A DNA stretch of 64,000 nt from Thermosediminibacterales bacterium (GTDB lineage: Bacteria > Bacillota > Thermosediminibacteria > Koleobacterales > JARRCM01). Location: NCBI GenBank assembly GCA_029982205.1, contig JARRCM010000001.1:1-64000 (forward strand), in the 5' to 3' direction. The notes beneath the pieces were generated by a model that saw only the letters and a list, made by a program, of their open reading frames with translations, was not told where the DNA came from and did not search any database. The position numbers and the translations under genes are program-made. This document shows positions 8,050 through 15,984 of this stretch, piece after piece. The stretch's first letter is position 1. Each line of letters begins with the position of its first letter.

Positions 8050-9927
8050 TTAAAACTTTATATCAAGCTCTTCGAGTTTTTCTTTTCTTGGAATTCCGGT
8101 TTCTTCATCCCAGCCCATCATAGCATAATACTTTTTAATAGCTTTATTGAAATCGTCTTTATCTATTTTTACGCCTTTAAGGCTTCCTCCTTCAAGGGGT
8201 TGATACAGCCTTTCCGGAAGCCTGTCATCTTTTGAATCTATTCCGCATCTCAAGTTGAACAGACGGCTCATGTTAAGGCCTCTTTCTCCGGCTTTTAGCA
8301 TTTCCCAGAGACTTACATTCCAGCCTGTGGCCGCTCTCATAACTTCTACCAATTTGTCTAATGGAAGAGATCCCCTTGGAACCGGTGAAAAATCACAGAT
8401 TCCCGCCATGTTGTAAAAACTCCACAGAAACTGTAAATACATGAATTCCCTTACTTTTTTCTCTGTTAGGTCAAATGGGTCTATTGGTTTTAGTATCCCT
8501 AATGGTTTGATGCTGTCCAGCACTTCTCCTTCTTGTGTGAATAATGAATCATGCCCTGCCTGCATGTGGTCTGCTCCTGTGTCTGATACTGCATAGCCTA
8601 TTCCAACTCCCACTTTTCCCCTGGGTTCATGCATGGGCAGTTCCTGGTTTTTTACTGTTAATGCAAATTTTTCTGCTCCTTTTCCGATTTTTTCGGCTGC
8701 TCTTTGGGATCCAAGCGCCAGTATTTCCCCTATGCCTTCTTTTTTGGCTATCATTTCTACCAGTTTTAGAGCCGCTTCTGCGTTCCCGAAGTTTAGTTTT
8801 AGGCCTCCTGTGTCTTCTTCTGTTAGTATCCCTTCTTCAAAACATTCCATTGCAAAGGCTATTACCATTCCTGTTGAGATCGTATCAAGGGTGTATTTGT
8901 TACATAATTCGTTTGCTTTTGATATCATTTCAAGGTCGTCTATGCCGCATAATGACCCAAATGCTGCTACTGTCTCGTATTCGGGGCCTCCAAATTCAGG
9001 GTCAACTGTGTATTTGTCATTTTTCACTTCTACTACCCTTTTGCATCTTATGGCACAGGCATAACACCCTTCACGTTTTTTTAGTATGGTTTCGGCCATT
9101 GTTTTTCCCCAGATTTTTTCTGCTCCTTCAAAGCTTCCTTCTTTGAAGTTTCTGGTAGGTAATATCCCGCCTTTACTTAAACCCATTACTCCTCCAGCGG
9201 TTCCCCAGTTATACAAACCATACGTTAACGGGTTTTCCATAAGATAACCGCTAAACCATTTGGCTATTTCTGTTATTTTTTGTTTGTCTTTGAATTCTAG
9301 TTTTTTGGTTCCTCTTACTGCTATTGCTTTTAGGTTTTTAGATCCCATTACTGCTCCCATGCCTGTCCGGCCGTTGGCATGTTTTAGTTCGTTTACTATA
9401 CATGCATAGTTTATCTGTCTTTCTCCTGCCGGACCTATCTGAGCAACTCGTATTCTTTTGTCCCCGTTTTCTTCTCTTATTATTCTTTGCGCTTCGTCTG
9501 TGTTTTTGCCCCACAGATGGGTTGCGTCTTTTATCTGGACTTCTTCGTTTTTTATATATATGTATACGGGCTTTTCGGCTTTGCCTTCTATTATTATACC
9601 GTCATATCCTGCCATCTTCAGTTCAGGTCCCCACCATCCCCCGGCCTCGGATTGACCGTAGCCTCCGGTTAATGGTGACTTCCCTCCTACTGCATATCTA
9701 CACATCCCTGATACGGGCACCCCTGTCATTACTCCTGTTGCAAATATGAGCTTGTTTTCCGGGCCTAACGGGTCTGTTTCTGCATCCACTTCTTTTAGCA
9801 GATAGTAAGATACAAAACCTTTCCCTCCAAAGTATTTTCTCATGAATGACTCTTCAAATGTTTCTTCCTTGATGTTGCCCGTTGTTAAGTTAATCCTCAA
9901 CATCTTTCCCCAGTATCCATATGGCAT
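8050..9927 (-). CDS. Aldehyde:ferredoxin oxidoreductase (tungsten/molybdopterin type)
   Basis: Product of 625 residues, the usual size for the AOR family, which oxidises aldehydes to carboxylic acids (or the reverse) with ferredoxin, using a bis-pterin tungsten centre and one 4Fe-4S cluster. The N-terminus YGYWGKMLRINLTTG is typical. Cluster ligands are Cys288, Cys291 and Cys295 (CYACAIRC), with a fourth Cys at 511 (AGICDFS). Start: ATG at 9927 in MPYGYWG; an in-frame ATG at 9987 would add 20 residues that overlap the preceding gene and contain the ribosome site AAAGGAGG. Immediately upstream is a MoaD/ThiS-like gene, a common partnership. Substrate unknown; it might handle an aldehyde from the neighbouring dehydrogenases. 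Confidence 0.93.
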   Translation of the reverse strand: MPYGYWGKMLRINLTTGNIKEETFEESFMRKYFGGKGFVSYYLLKEVDAETDPLGPENKLIFATGVMTGVPVSGMCRYAVGGKSPLTGGYGQSEAGGWWGPELKMAGYDGIIIEGKAEKPVYIYIKNEEVQIKDATHLWGKNTDEAQRIIREENGDKRIRVAQIGPAGERQINYACIVNELKHANGRTGMGAVMGSKNLKAIAVRGTKKLEFKDKQKITEIAKWFSGYLMENPLTYGLYNWGTAGGVMGLSKGGILPTRNFKEGSFEGAEKIWGKTMAETILKKREGCYACAIRCKRVVEVKNDKYTVDPEFGGPEYETVAAFGSLCGIDDLEMISKANELCNKYTLDTISTGMVIAFAMECFEEGILTEEDTGGLKLNFGNAEAALKLVEMIAKKEGIGEILALGSQRAAEKIGKGAEKFALTVKNQELPMHEPRGKVGVGIGYAVSDTGADHMQAGHDSLFTQEGEVLDSIKPLGILKPIDPFDLTEKKVREFMYLQFLWSFYNMAGICDFSPVPRGSLPLDKLVEVMRAATGWNVSLWEMLKAGERGLNMSRLFNLRCGIDSKDDRLPERLYQPLEGGSLKGVKIDKDDFNKAIKKYYAMMGWDEETGIPRKEKLEELDIKF

Positions 9928-9955
9928 TTTTATACCATACCTCCTTTTTTGTTTT

Positions 9956-10192
9956 TTAGCCTCCTCCAAATATAGGGTATATTTCAATATTATCTTTATT
10001 TTTAACCTTTACATCTTTTGATACAACCTGCCCATTGAGTACAACTGATACATACTCGGGTTTTTTAATACCAATTTGTTTAAGAAGCTGGTCTGCAGTA
10101 ATTTCCTCTTTTAGCTCAAATTCGACAATCTCCTTTTTAACTTCCGTGAAATATGGGCTTATTTTAATGGTAACCAAAAATGTATCACCCAC
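9956..10192 (-). CDS. MoaD/ThiS-family small sulfur-carrier protein
   Basis: Product of up to 78 residues with a ubiquitin-like fold pattern and a C-terminal Gly-Gly(-Gly) after PIF, the end that is adenylated and thiocarboxylated in MoaD and ThiS. Gene order (28 bp before the aldehyde oxidoreductase) points to supply of the dithiolene sulfur of the tungsten pterin for that enzyme. Two starts are possible: GTG at 10192, which overlaps the apparent ribosome site, or TTG at 10177 with GGGTGAT 6 nt upstream; the latter gives a 73-residue protein beginning near the first beta strand and looks better. One extra terminal glycine compared with the usual GG end is a small oddity. Confidence 0.75.
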   Translation of the reverse strand: MGDTFLVTIKISPYFTEVKKEIVEFELKEEITADQLLKQIGIKKPEYVSVVLNGQVVSKDVKVKNKDNIEIYPIFGGG

Positions 10193-10285
10193 CTCGAAAT
10201 CCTTTTAAGTTAATTATTATGTTTAATAAATATTCTACAAAAACAAGCTGTTTCCTTCTAATTTCACCTAAATCCATAAAAGATG

Positions 10286-10337
10286 AGCAGCCACAGGCGC
10301 AAATCCGAAAACACTATATATTTGCCCAGCGGCTGCT
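10286..10337 (-). terminator. Long imperfect hairpin, likely terminator of the hydroxyacid dehydrogenase gene
   Basis: On the minus strand AGCAGCC/GGCTGCT arms continue inward with one mismatch, one wobble and one bulge to GGGCAAAT/ATTTGCGCC, giving an 18-bp stem; a short TTTT follows. It lies 35 nt beyond the dehydrogenase stop and about 95 nt before the MoaD-like gene. The rest of 10193-10372 is AT-rich and should contain the promoter of the MoaD/AOR pair, but no box stands out. Confidence 0.6.
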
Positions 10338-10372
10338 GTTTGTATAAATTAACTTTTATTACATTTTTTAAT

Positions 10373-11260
10373 TTAATCAAATAATTTGAATAAAGCTTGT
10401 GTTCCGCTGTTTTCTTCCCCTTTAGCTGCCAATTTTTCATATAAAGATTTGGCCAATTCCAAACCCGGTGTCATAAGGCCCATTTCTTTTGCTGCTTCTA
10501 AAGCGATTGTCATATCCTTTATAAAATGTTTTACGTAAAATCCAGGGGCAAAATCACCTTTAATTATTCTCGGGGCCAGGTTGCTTAACGACCAACTGCC
10601 TGCAGCTCCTGATTCAATACTTTTTAAAACCGTTGAAGGATCAAGGCCTGCTTTCTTTGCATATGCTATCGCTTCACATACACCTATCATGTTTGAAGCA
10701 ATTGCTATTTGGTTACACATTTTCGTATGTTGACCGGCACCTGCCTTGCCCTGTAAAACGATGTTTTTACCCATTACCTCTAAAATAGGTTTTACTTTTT
10801 CAAATGCTTCTGCATCCCCACCAACCATTATTGATAATTTACCTTCCCGGGCGCCGATATCTCCTCCGGAAACCGGTGCATCTAAAGAATACATTTTTTT
10901 AGCTAAAGTTTTCTCGTAAATCTTTTTGGCCAAAGATGGTTTTGAAGTCGTCATGTCAATTAAATAGGTACCTGGTTTTGCATTTTTTATGATTCCGTTT
11001 TCTCCTAAATAAACTTCTTCAACATCTTTTGGATAACCTACTATGGTAATAACTACATTTGCTTTTTTTGCGATATCCGCTACAGAATCTTCCCATTCAG
11101 CCCCGAGTTTAATTAATTCTTCAGCTTTGGATTTTGTTCGATTATAAACCAAAACGTTATAACCAGCCTTTATCAAGTTTGCTGCCATACCTCGCCCCAT
11201 AACACCGGTACCAATGAATCCGATAATAGTATTTTCAGGTGTCATCATTTTTTGATTCAT
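10373..11260 (-). CDS. Beta-hydroxyacid dehydrogenase (3-hydroxyisobutyrate / tartronate semialdehyde reductase family)
   Basis: Product of 295 residues. N-terminal NAD(P)-binding fold with GFIGTGVMG (residues 14-22), substrate-binding motif DAPVSGG with Ser131, and catalytic Lys180 in GQHTKMCNQ; the helical C-terminal domain follows. The KxxNQ form resembles tartronate semialdehyde reductases, and the family also includes 2-(hydroxymethyl)glutarate dehydrogenase of clostridial nicotinate fermentation. ATG behind AAGGAGAG. It is transcribed divergently from the amidohydrolase operon across a 344-bp control region, so it may belong to the same pathway, reducing a semialdehyde or oxidising a hydroxyacid. 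Substrate not determinable. Confidence 0.88.
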   Translation of the reverse strand: MNQKMMTPENTIIGFIGTGVMGRGMAANLIKAGYNVLVYNRTKSKAEELIKLGAEWEDSVADIAKKANVVITIVGYPKDVEEVYLGENGIIKNAKPGTYLIDMTTSKPSLAKKIYEKTLAKKMYSLDAPVSGGDIGAREGKLSIMVGGDAEAFEKVKPILEVMGKNIVLQGKAGAGQHTKMCNQIAIASNMIGVCEAIAYAKKAGLDPSTVLKSIESGAAGSWSLSNLAPRIIKGDFAPGFYVKHFIKDMTIALEAAKEMGLMTPGLELAKSLYEKLAAKGEENSGTQALFKLFD

Positions 11261-11470
11261 TATTAACTCTCCTTTCCAAAATATTTTCTATCTTTTTCTT
11301 TCTTTTCCTTCGGATTTAAGGGAAGACAAGTCAAATAAAACTTAAAAAAGTTTATTTTTAAATTTTCTATAGTAGTCAAAAAATTCCTTCTTGAAGTCCT
11401 GTAAAAAAATTTTTTTAAAGCAGGATTTTAAAACATCATGTCGAATAATATATACCGTGATACGAAATAG

Positions 11471-11489
11471 TATTCCATGCAATGGAATA
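11471..11489. promoter_or_regulatory. Palindromic operator candidate for the IclR regulator
   Basis: Perfect inverted repeat TATTCCAT-GCA-ATGGAATA with 8-bp arms, placed in the divergent control region 116 bp before the amidohydrolase start. IclR-family proteins bind short palindromes of this TGGAA/TTCCA kind, and the only regulator gene in the operon is IclR type. Assignment is inference. Confidence 0.5.
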
Positions 11490-11534
11490 GGGTCTTGTAA
11501 TAGGTAAACCGTATTTGGTATTTACTTCAACAGG

Positions 11535-11567
11535 GTAACAGCCAAAATTTTCAATCTAGGCGGTTAC
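11535..11567 (+). other. Leader hairpin before the amidohydrolase gene
   Basis: GTAACAGCC / GGCGGTTAC can pair with one mismatch around a 15-nt loop, ending 37 nt before the start codon. It could be a mRNA 5' structure or part of an operator. No role can be assigned. Confidence 0.35.
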
Positions 11568-11604
11568 TATCTTTTAACAAACAACTTAAAAAGGAGGAGT
11601 TTGT

Positions 11605-13071
11605 ATGAGTAAATTTGATCTTGTTATACTTGGCGGAAATGTTGTACTTCAAGGTGCGGAACCAACAAAATGCGACATTGGTGTAAAAAATGGAAAAATC
11701 GCAGCTATCGCAGATCAGCTTGACCCAAAAGACGCAGAAGATGTTATTGATGCTAAAGGATTAGTAGTATTCCCAGGTAGTGTTGACTGTCATGCACATC
11801 TGGGGATATACAGACCAATTGAAGAAGATGCGCGTTCCGAAACAGCTTCTTCATTAGTTGGAGGTGTTACTACCCTATTAAGTTATTTCCGAACAGGGGC
11901 TCATTACTTAAATAAAACCGGGCCGTATAAGGAAATCATACCTGAAGTTCTGGAATACACTTCTGGTAATTCATATGTAGATTACGGATATCATATTGCC
12001 CCAATGACAAGAGATCAAATTGATGAAATAGATTGGATGGTTAAAGAAGTTGGAATTTCAACTTTCAAGTATTTTATGTTTTATAAAGGATTAAATTTAT
12101 CAGCCAGCTCAGCAGACGGGAAATCTCTTACGATGTCGGATGCTTATGATTTAGGTCATCTTTATGCCATAATGGAAGAGGTAAGAAGGGCTGATTTAAA
12201 CTATGGAGATAAAGGTCGTATTTGTGTCAGTGTACACTGCGAAGATGATGAACTGATCAGGGAATTCATCAGAAAGGCAAAAGAAAAAGGTTTTGAGGGT
12301 TTAAGAGCTTATTACGAAGCCCGTCCGCCTCTTACAGAAAGAGTTTCCATACACAAGGCTTCAGCACTGGCTTCGTCAACGAAGACAAGACTCAACTTGC
12401 TCCATCTCACAAGTGCAGATGCTTTAAAAGCTGCTTTAGAAGTACAAAAGTTATATCCTGAGCTTGATGTTAAGATAGAAGTAACTTTACATCATCTTGG
12501 ACTTACCTATAGTATGTTAGATGGAAAAGGGTTGGGTGGAAAAGTCAACCCTCCATTACGCACGAAAGAGGATGTTGAAGCTTTATGGAACGGGATTTTA
12601 AAAGGAAAAGTCGACTGGGTTGGGAGCGACCATGCATGTACAATGTCGGAATTGAAAGGTGATGAGTTGTGGTCTGCTGCCTGCGGCTTTGGAGGAACTG
12701 GATTGATGTATCCATTTATGATATCTGAAGGTTATCACAAACGGGGGCTTTCACTTTCACGTATCGCCGAACTTGTAAGCACCAACCCGTCTCGAGCCCA
12801 TGCTTGTTACCCAAGAAAAGGATGTATTGCTATCGGAGCAGACGCAGATCTAACTCTTGTAAACCTTGACCTTGAAAAGGAAGTGACTGCCGAGATTCTG
12901 CATTCTGCTCAAGACTATACGCCATTCGAAGGTATTGTTTTGAAAGGTTGGCCTGTTAGAACAATATTAAGAGGCAAAACTGTATACCTTAATGGTGAAA
13001 TAATCGGAAAACCACAAGGAGAATTTATCAAGAGACCAGTTTTAATGCATTCAAAAGAGTATGATAAATAA
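11605..13071 (+). CDS. Hydantoinase/dihydropyrimidinase-family cyclic amidohydrolase (imidase candidate)
   Basis: Product of 488 residues of the binuclear-metal amidohydrolase superfamily, which opens cyclic amides, ureides and imides. All metal ligands are visible: HxH at His63 and His65, the lysine expected to be carboxylated at Lys155 (TFKYFMFYKG, close to the hydantoinase motif), His211, His267 and Asp342 (GSDHA). NPPLR at 315-319 is also typical. The start is ATG behind AAGGAGGAG. It is the first gene of the plus-strand island. Bacterial and mammalian enzymes of this family act on hydantoins, dihydropyrimidines, allantoin and cyclic imides. Linked genes for a maleate-type hydratase and a lyase argue for an imide or lactam here; hydantoin or dihydropyrimidine remains possible. 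Confidence 0.88.
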   Translation: MSKFDLVILGGNVVLQGAEPTKCDIGVKNGKIAAIADQLDPKDAEDVIDAKGLVVFPGSVDCHAHLGIYRPIEEDARSETASSLVGGVTTLLSYFRTGAHYLNKTGPYKEIIPEVLEYTSGNSYVDYGYHIAPMTRDQIDEIDWMVKEVGISTFKYFMFYKGLNLSASSADGKSLTMSDAYDLGHLYAIMEEVRRADLNYGDKGRICVSVHCEDDELIREFIRKAKEKGFEGLRAYYEARPPLTERVSIHKASALASSTKTRLNLLHLTSADALKAALEVQKLYPELDVKIEVTLHHLGLTYSMLDGKGLGGKVNPPLRTKEDVEALWNGILKGKVDWVGSDHACTMSELKGDELWSAACGFGGTGLMYPFMISEGYHKRGLSLSRIAELVSTNPSRAHACYPRKGCIAIGADADLTLVNLDLEKEVTAEILHSAQDYTPFEGIVLKGWPVRTILRGKTVYLNGEIIGKPQGEFIKRPVLMHSKEYDK

Positions 13072-13096
13072 ATTTAAAATGGGGTGATGTCATTAA

Positions 13097-13963
13097 ATGA
13101 AAAAGACTACATTATTAAAAAAAATGATTTTAGATGATGAAATATTGGTCATGCCAGGAGCTTATGACGCCCTTAGCGCTAAAATTATTGAAAAGGCAGG
13201 ATTTAAAGCAATTCAATGCACGGGATATGGAATTGCAGCAAGTGTCCTAGGAAAACCTGATGTTGGTATTCTAACTATGACCGAAATGTTAAATCAAACC
13301 AGAAATATATGTAATGCAGTCGACATACCAGTAATGGCAGATGGAGACACTGGATTTGGAAATGCAATTAATGTTTATCACACAGTAAAAGCCTTTGAAG
13401 CAGCCGGAGCAGCAGGAATCAACTTGGAAGACCAGGTTTTTCCAAAAAGATGCGGCCATATGGACGGTAAAGAAGTTATCCCAATGGAGGAAATGATTAA
13501 AAAGATAAAAGCAGCAGTTGATGCAAAAAAAGACAAAGATTTTGTTATAAACGCCAGAACAGACGCTATTGCAGTTTACGGAATAGAAGAGGCAATAAGA
13601 AGAGGAAACGCCTATGCCGAAGCGGGGGCAGACTTGATTTTTGTTGAGGCACCGCAGTCCATAGAAGATATTAAATATATTATCAAGAATATCAAGGCAC
13701 CCGTTAGCATCAATATGACTGATGGCGGTAAGACTCCTATAGCTACAATAAAACAGCTTCAAGAATGGGGCGCAGCAAGGGTAAGTATCCCGGTTACGGC
13801 TATATTTGCAGCAGCAAAAGGAATAGAAAAGGCTATGCAGATAATTATGGAGGAGGGGGTTTCCCCTACTGTTAACCATCCAGAAATGGTCATGACATTT
13901 AAAGAATTTACCGACTTGGTAGGTTTGCCAGAGATAAACGAATTGGAGAAAAAGTACAAATAA
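13097..13963 (+). CDS. Isocitrate lyase/PEP mutase superfamily lyase (2,3-dimethylmalate or methylisocitrate lyase-like)
   Basis: Product of 288 residues, typical of the short lyases of this superfamily. ADGDTGFGN (81-89) supplies the Mg-binding Asp residues, KRCGH at 117-121 carries the catalytic Cys119, and INARTDA follows near 151. The KRCGH loop marks a C-C lyase rather than a phosphonate mutase. Such enzymes split 2-methylisocitrate, 2,3-dimethylmalate or related 2-hydroxy-diacids into pyruvate (or another 2-oxoacid) plus a mono- or dicarboxylate. With the hydratase encoded two genes downstream, dimethylmalate lyase or a citramalate-like reaction is the best reading. GGGGTGATG lies 7 nt before the ATG. 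Spacing of 25 bp after the amidohydrolase suggests one operon. Confidence 0.88.
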   Translation: MKKTTLLKKMILDDEILVMPGAYDALSAKIIEKAGFKAIQCTGYGIAASVLGKPDVGILTMTEMLNQTRNICNAVDIPVMADGDTGFGNAINVYHTVKAFEAAGAAGINLEDQVFPKRCGHMDGKEVIPMEEMIKKIKAAVDAKKDKDFVINARTDAIAVYGIEEAIRRGNAYAEAGADLIFVEAPQSIEDIKYIIKNIKAPVSINMTDGGKTPIATIKQLQEWGAARVSIPVTAIFAAAKGIEKAMQIIMEEGVSPTVNHPEMVMTFKEFTDLVGLPEINELEKKYK

Positions 13964-14000
13964 TGCTGCATAATCGGATTCGAAAGGTGGGCTGTTTAAA

Positions 14001-14762
14001 ATGGATGAAGATAAGTCGACAGTCAGAGCAGTTGATAGAGCACTTCACATACTTAAATGCTTTACATTTGAACAGAAAGAAATGAATTTGGCAGATCTAT
14101 GTAAGGTCAGCGGATTGCCTAAAACAACTGTATTCAGATTATTAGCATCTCTTGAAAAAAACGGATTTGTTGTTAAGGACGAAAGAGCTCAGACATACAG
14201 GCTGGGAATGGTGTTGTTTCAGCTGGGCAATATAGTTTCTTCTTCGATAGAACTCAGGAAAATCAGCCTTCCTGTTATGGAAGAACTTGCTAAAAAAACC
14301 AGAGAGACTATAAATATAAACATTGTCCAGGGTCAGGAGAGAGTATGTATAGAGAAGGTTGACGGAAGTCACGATTTAAGGGAATTCATTGAAGTCGGCA
14401 GAAGCCTTCCATTATACAAAGGTGCATCAGGAAAAATACTGCTTGCTTATCTACCTGAAACCATGCAAAAAGAAATTCTGAAAAACGCTGGAGATAATCT
14501 AAAGGAACCCGCTGAAAACGTGTTGAAACAATTAGAAATAATACGCAGAAACGGATATGCCGTAAGTCAAAATGAGAGGGTGTTGGGGGCTGCGGCAGTT
14601 TCTGCGCCTATATTAAATTACGATGGCAAATTGGTTGCAGGGCTTACAATATCAGGTGCCGCCGTAAGATTTACTAAAGAAAAAATAAATGAATTCATAA
14701 ATCTTGTAGTAAATGGTGCTAAAGAAATATCCAAAAACCTCGGATATAAGGATAGGGAGTGA
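14001..14762 (+). CDS. IclR-family transcriptional regulator
   Basis: Product of 253 residues with an N-terminal winged helix-turn-helix (about 8-70, including LADLCKVSGLPKTTVFRLLASL) and a C-terminal effector-binding domain (about 85-250, with GRSLPLYKGASGK and VSQNERVLGAAAVSAPI). It is embedded in the operon it presumably controls. The palindrome at 11471-11489 is the likely site. IclR proteins can repress or activate; with no strong promoter visible upstream of the operon, activation is conceivable. Start ATG behind AAAGGTGG; the stop is 4 bp before the next gene, so translation is probably coupled. Confidence 0.92.
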   Translation: MDEDKSTVRAVDRALHILKCFTFEQKEMNLADLCKVSGLPKTTVFRLLASLEKNGFVVKDERAQTYRLGMVLFQLGNIVSSSIELRKISLPVMEELAKKTRETININIVQGQERVCIEKVDGSHDLREFIEVGRSLPLYKGASGKILLAYLPETMQKEILKNAGDNLKEPAENVLKQLEIIRRNGYAVSQNERVLGAAAVSAPILNYDGKLVAGLTISGAAVRFTKEKINEFINLVVNGAKEISKNLGYKDRE

Positions 14763-14766
14763 AGAT

Positions 14767-15975
14767 ATGGGCAAAACTGTGGCAGAAAAAATCTTATCTG
14801 AGCATAGTAATAAAGATTTAAAAGCAGGCGATATAGCCTTATGCAATGTAGATTTCCTAATGGCAAGCGATACAACAGCTCCAATTGCTATAAAATCTTT
14901 TTATAATATGGGTGGCCAAAAAGTCAAAAACCCGGATAAAACAGCTTTTGTTCTTGACCATGCTTCACCTTGCCCAAATCAAAAAATAGCTGCCTTGCAT
15001 ACTATGATGAGGGAATTTGCATCAGAACAAAACATTATATTATATGACGTTGGCGAAGGTATTTGTCATCAGCTTATTATAGAAAATGGACATATAAAAG
15101 CGGGCGAACTCGTTCTAGGTGCAGATTCTCATACTTGTACTTATGGGGCCATAGGCGCTCTGGCGTGTGGAGTAGGTGCAACAGACCTTGCCGCTGCAAT
15201 GTTCACTGGCAAATCATGGTTCAAAGTTCCGGAAACTATTCGCATCAATTTACATGGAAAATTTCCTTCTGGAGTGTATGCAAAGGACCTGATTTTATAT
15301 TTAATAGGCAAACTTGGAAGCAATGGAGCCACGTATAAGAGTGTCGAGTTCTACGGTGAACCTTTGGAAAAAATGACTTTATCAAGCAAGCTGACTATTA
15401 CTAATATGGTTGTTGAAATGGGAGCAAAAAACGGCGTAATATGTGATTCTACTACAGGCATGAAGTCTGATCCTGATGCACGGTTTGAGAGAATAATAGA
15501 TGTTAATCTATCAAAGCTGGAAGCTTATGTCGCAGCACCGCATCGTGTTGATAATATAAAAAAGGCAAAAGACTTATCACATGTAAAAATAAACCAGGGG
15601 TTTTTGGGTAGTTGCACTAACGGAAGGATTGAGGATTTGCGAATAGCTGCTCAAATATTAAAAGGGAAAAGGATACCCCATGATGTACGACTGCTTATTA
15701 CTCCTGCATCTAAAAAAGTTTTCCTACAGGCAGTAAAAGAAGGATTAGTAGAAACATTGATAGAAGCAGGAGGAGTATTTATTACTCCGGGATGTGGCGC
15801 ATGTGTTGGAACGCATAACGGTATACCTGGAGATAATGAAAATGTAATATCCAGTACAAACAGAAACTTCAAAGGAAGAATGGGTAATAACAAAGCCTTT
15901 ATTTATCTTGCGTCACCAGCTACTGTAGCTGCTTCTGTTCTTAAAGGTAGAATAACAGACCCTAAAGAGCTTTGA
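14767..15975 (+). CDS. Aconitase-family hydratase large subunit (LeuC/DmdA-like)
   Basis: Product of 402 residues with the 4Fe-4S ligands Cys283 (GSCTNGR), Cys343 and Cys346 (GCGACVG) of hydro-lyases related to isopropylmalate isomerase. It is shorter than bacterial LeuC (about 465) and matches the compact class that includes archaeal homoaconitase/LeuC and the dimethylmaleate hydratase DmdA. Start: ATG at 14767 with GGGAGTG just upstream, 4 bp after the IclR stop; an earlier in-frame ATG at 14713 lies inside the IclR gene and is rejected. No leuA or leuB is nearby, and a lyase gene is, so a catabolic role (hydration of a substituted maleate) is more likely than leucine synthesis. Confidence 0.88.
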   Translation: MGKTVAEKILSEHSNKDLKAGDIALCNVDFLMASDTTAPIAIKSFYNMGGQKVKNPDKTAFVLDHASPCPNQKIAALHTMMREFASEQNIILYDVGEGICHQLIIENGHIKAGELVLGADSHTCTYGAIGALACGVGATDLAAAMFTGKSWFKVPETIRINLHGKFPSGVYAKDLILYLIGKLGSNGATYKSVEFYGEPLEKMTLSSKLTITNMVVEMGAKNGVICDSTTGMKSDPDARFERIIDVNLSKLEAYVAAPHRVDNIKKAKDLSHVKINQGFLGSCTNGRIEDLRIAAQILKGKRIPHDVRLLITPASKKVFLQAVKEGLVETLIEAGGVFITPGCGACVGTHNGIPGDNENVISSTNRNFKGRMGNNKAFIYLASPATVAASVLKGRITDPKEL

Positions 15976-15984
15976 GGTGAGATT

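Larger units (their letters stand above)
11261..11604. promoter_or_regulatory. Divergent control region between dehydrogenase and amidohydrolase genes
   Basis: No gene is seen in these 344 bases. They are AT-rich and hold a perfect palindrome at 11471-11489, an A7T7 block near 11405 flanked by CCTG/CAGG, a loose inverted repeat around 11503-11525 and a leader hairpin at 11535-11567. On the minus strand TTGACT followed 17 nt later by AATAAA (about 11338-11366) is a weak candidate promoter for the dehydrogenase. No convincing plus-strand promoter stands out, which would fit an activator-dependent promoter. Confidence 0.5.

Noticed and set aside
8544..9146. 200-codon open frame on the plus strand opposite the aldehyde oxidoreductase gene
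   Set aside because: It is leucine/phenylalanine-rich low-complexity sequence mirroring the codons of a clearly real gene, has no ribosome site and no recognisable domain.
10193..10285. Sigma-54 promoter upstream of the MoaD/AOR genes
   Set aside because: No TGGC-N8-TTGC-like sequence occurs on the minus strand here, and sigma-A boxes are too weak to call.
13097..13963. Phosphoenolpyruvate mutase or phosphonopyruvate hydrolase
   Set aside because: The KRCGH loop with its cysteine marks C-C lyases of the superfamily; no phosphonate genes are present.
14713..14766. Extended N-terminus for the hydratase large subunit
   Set aside because: The extra 18 codons lie within the IclR gene; a ribosome site directly precedes ATG at 14767, which gives a normal LeuC-type start.
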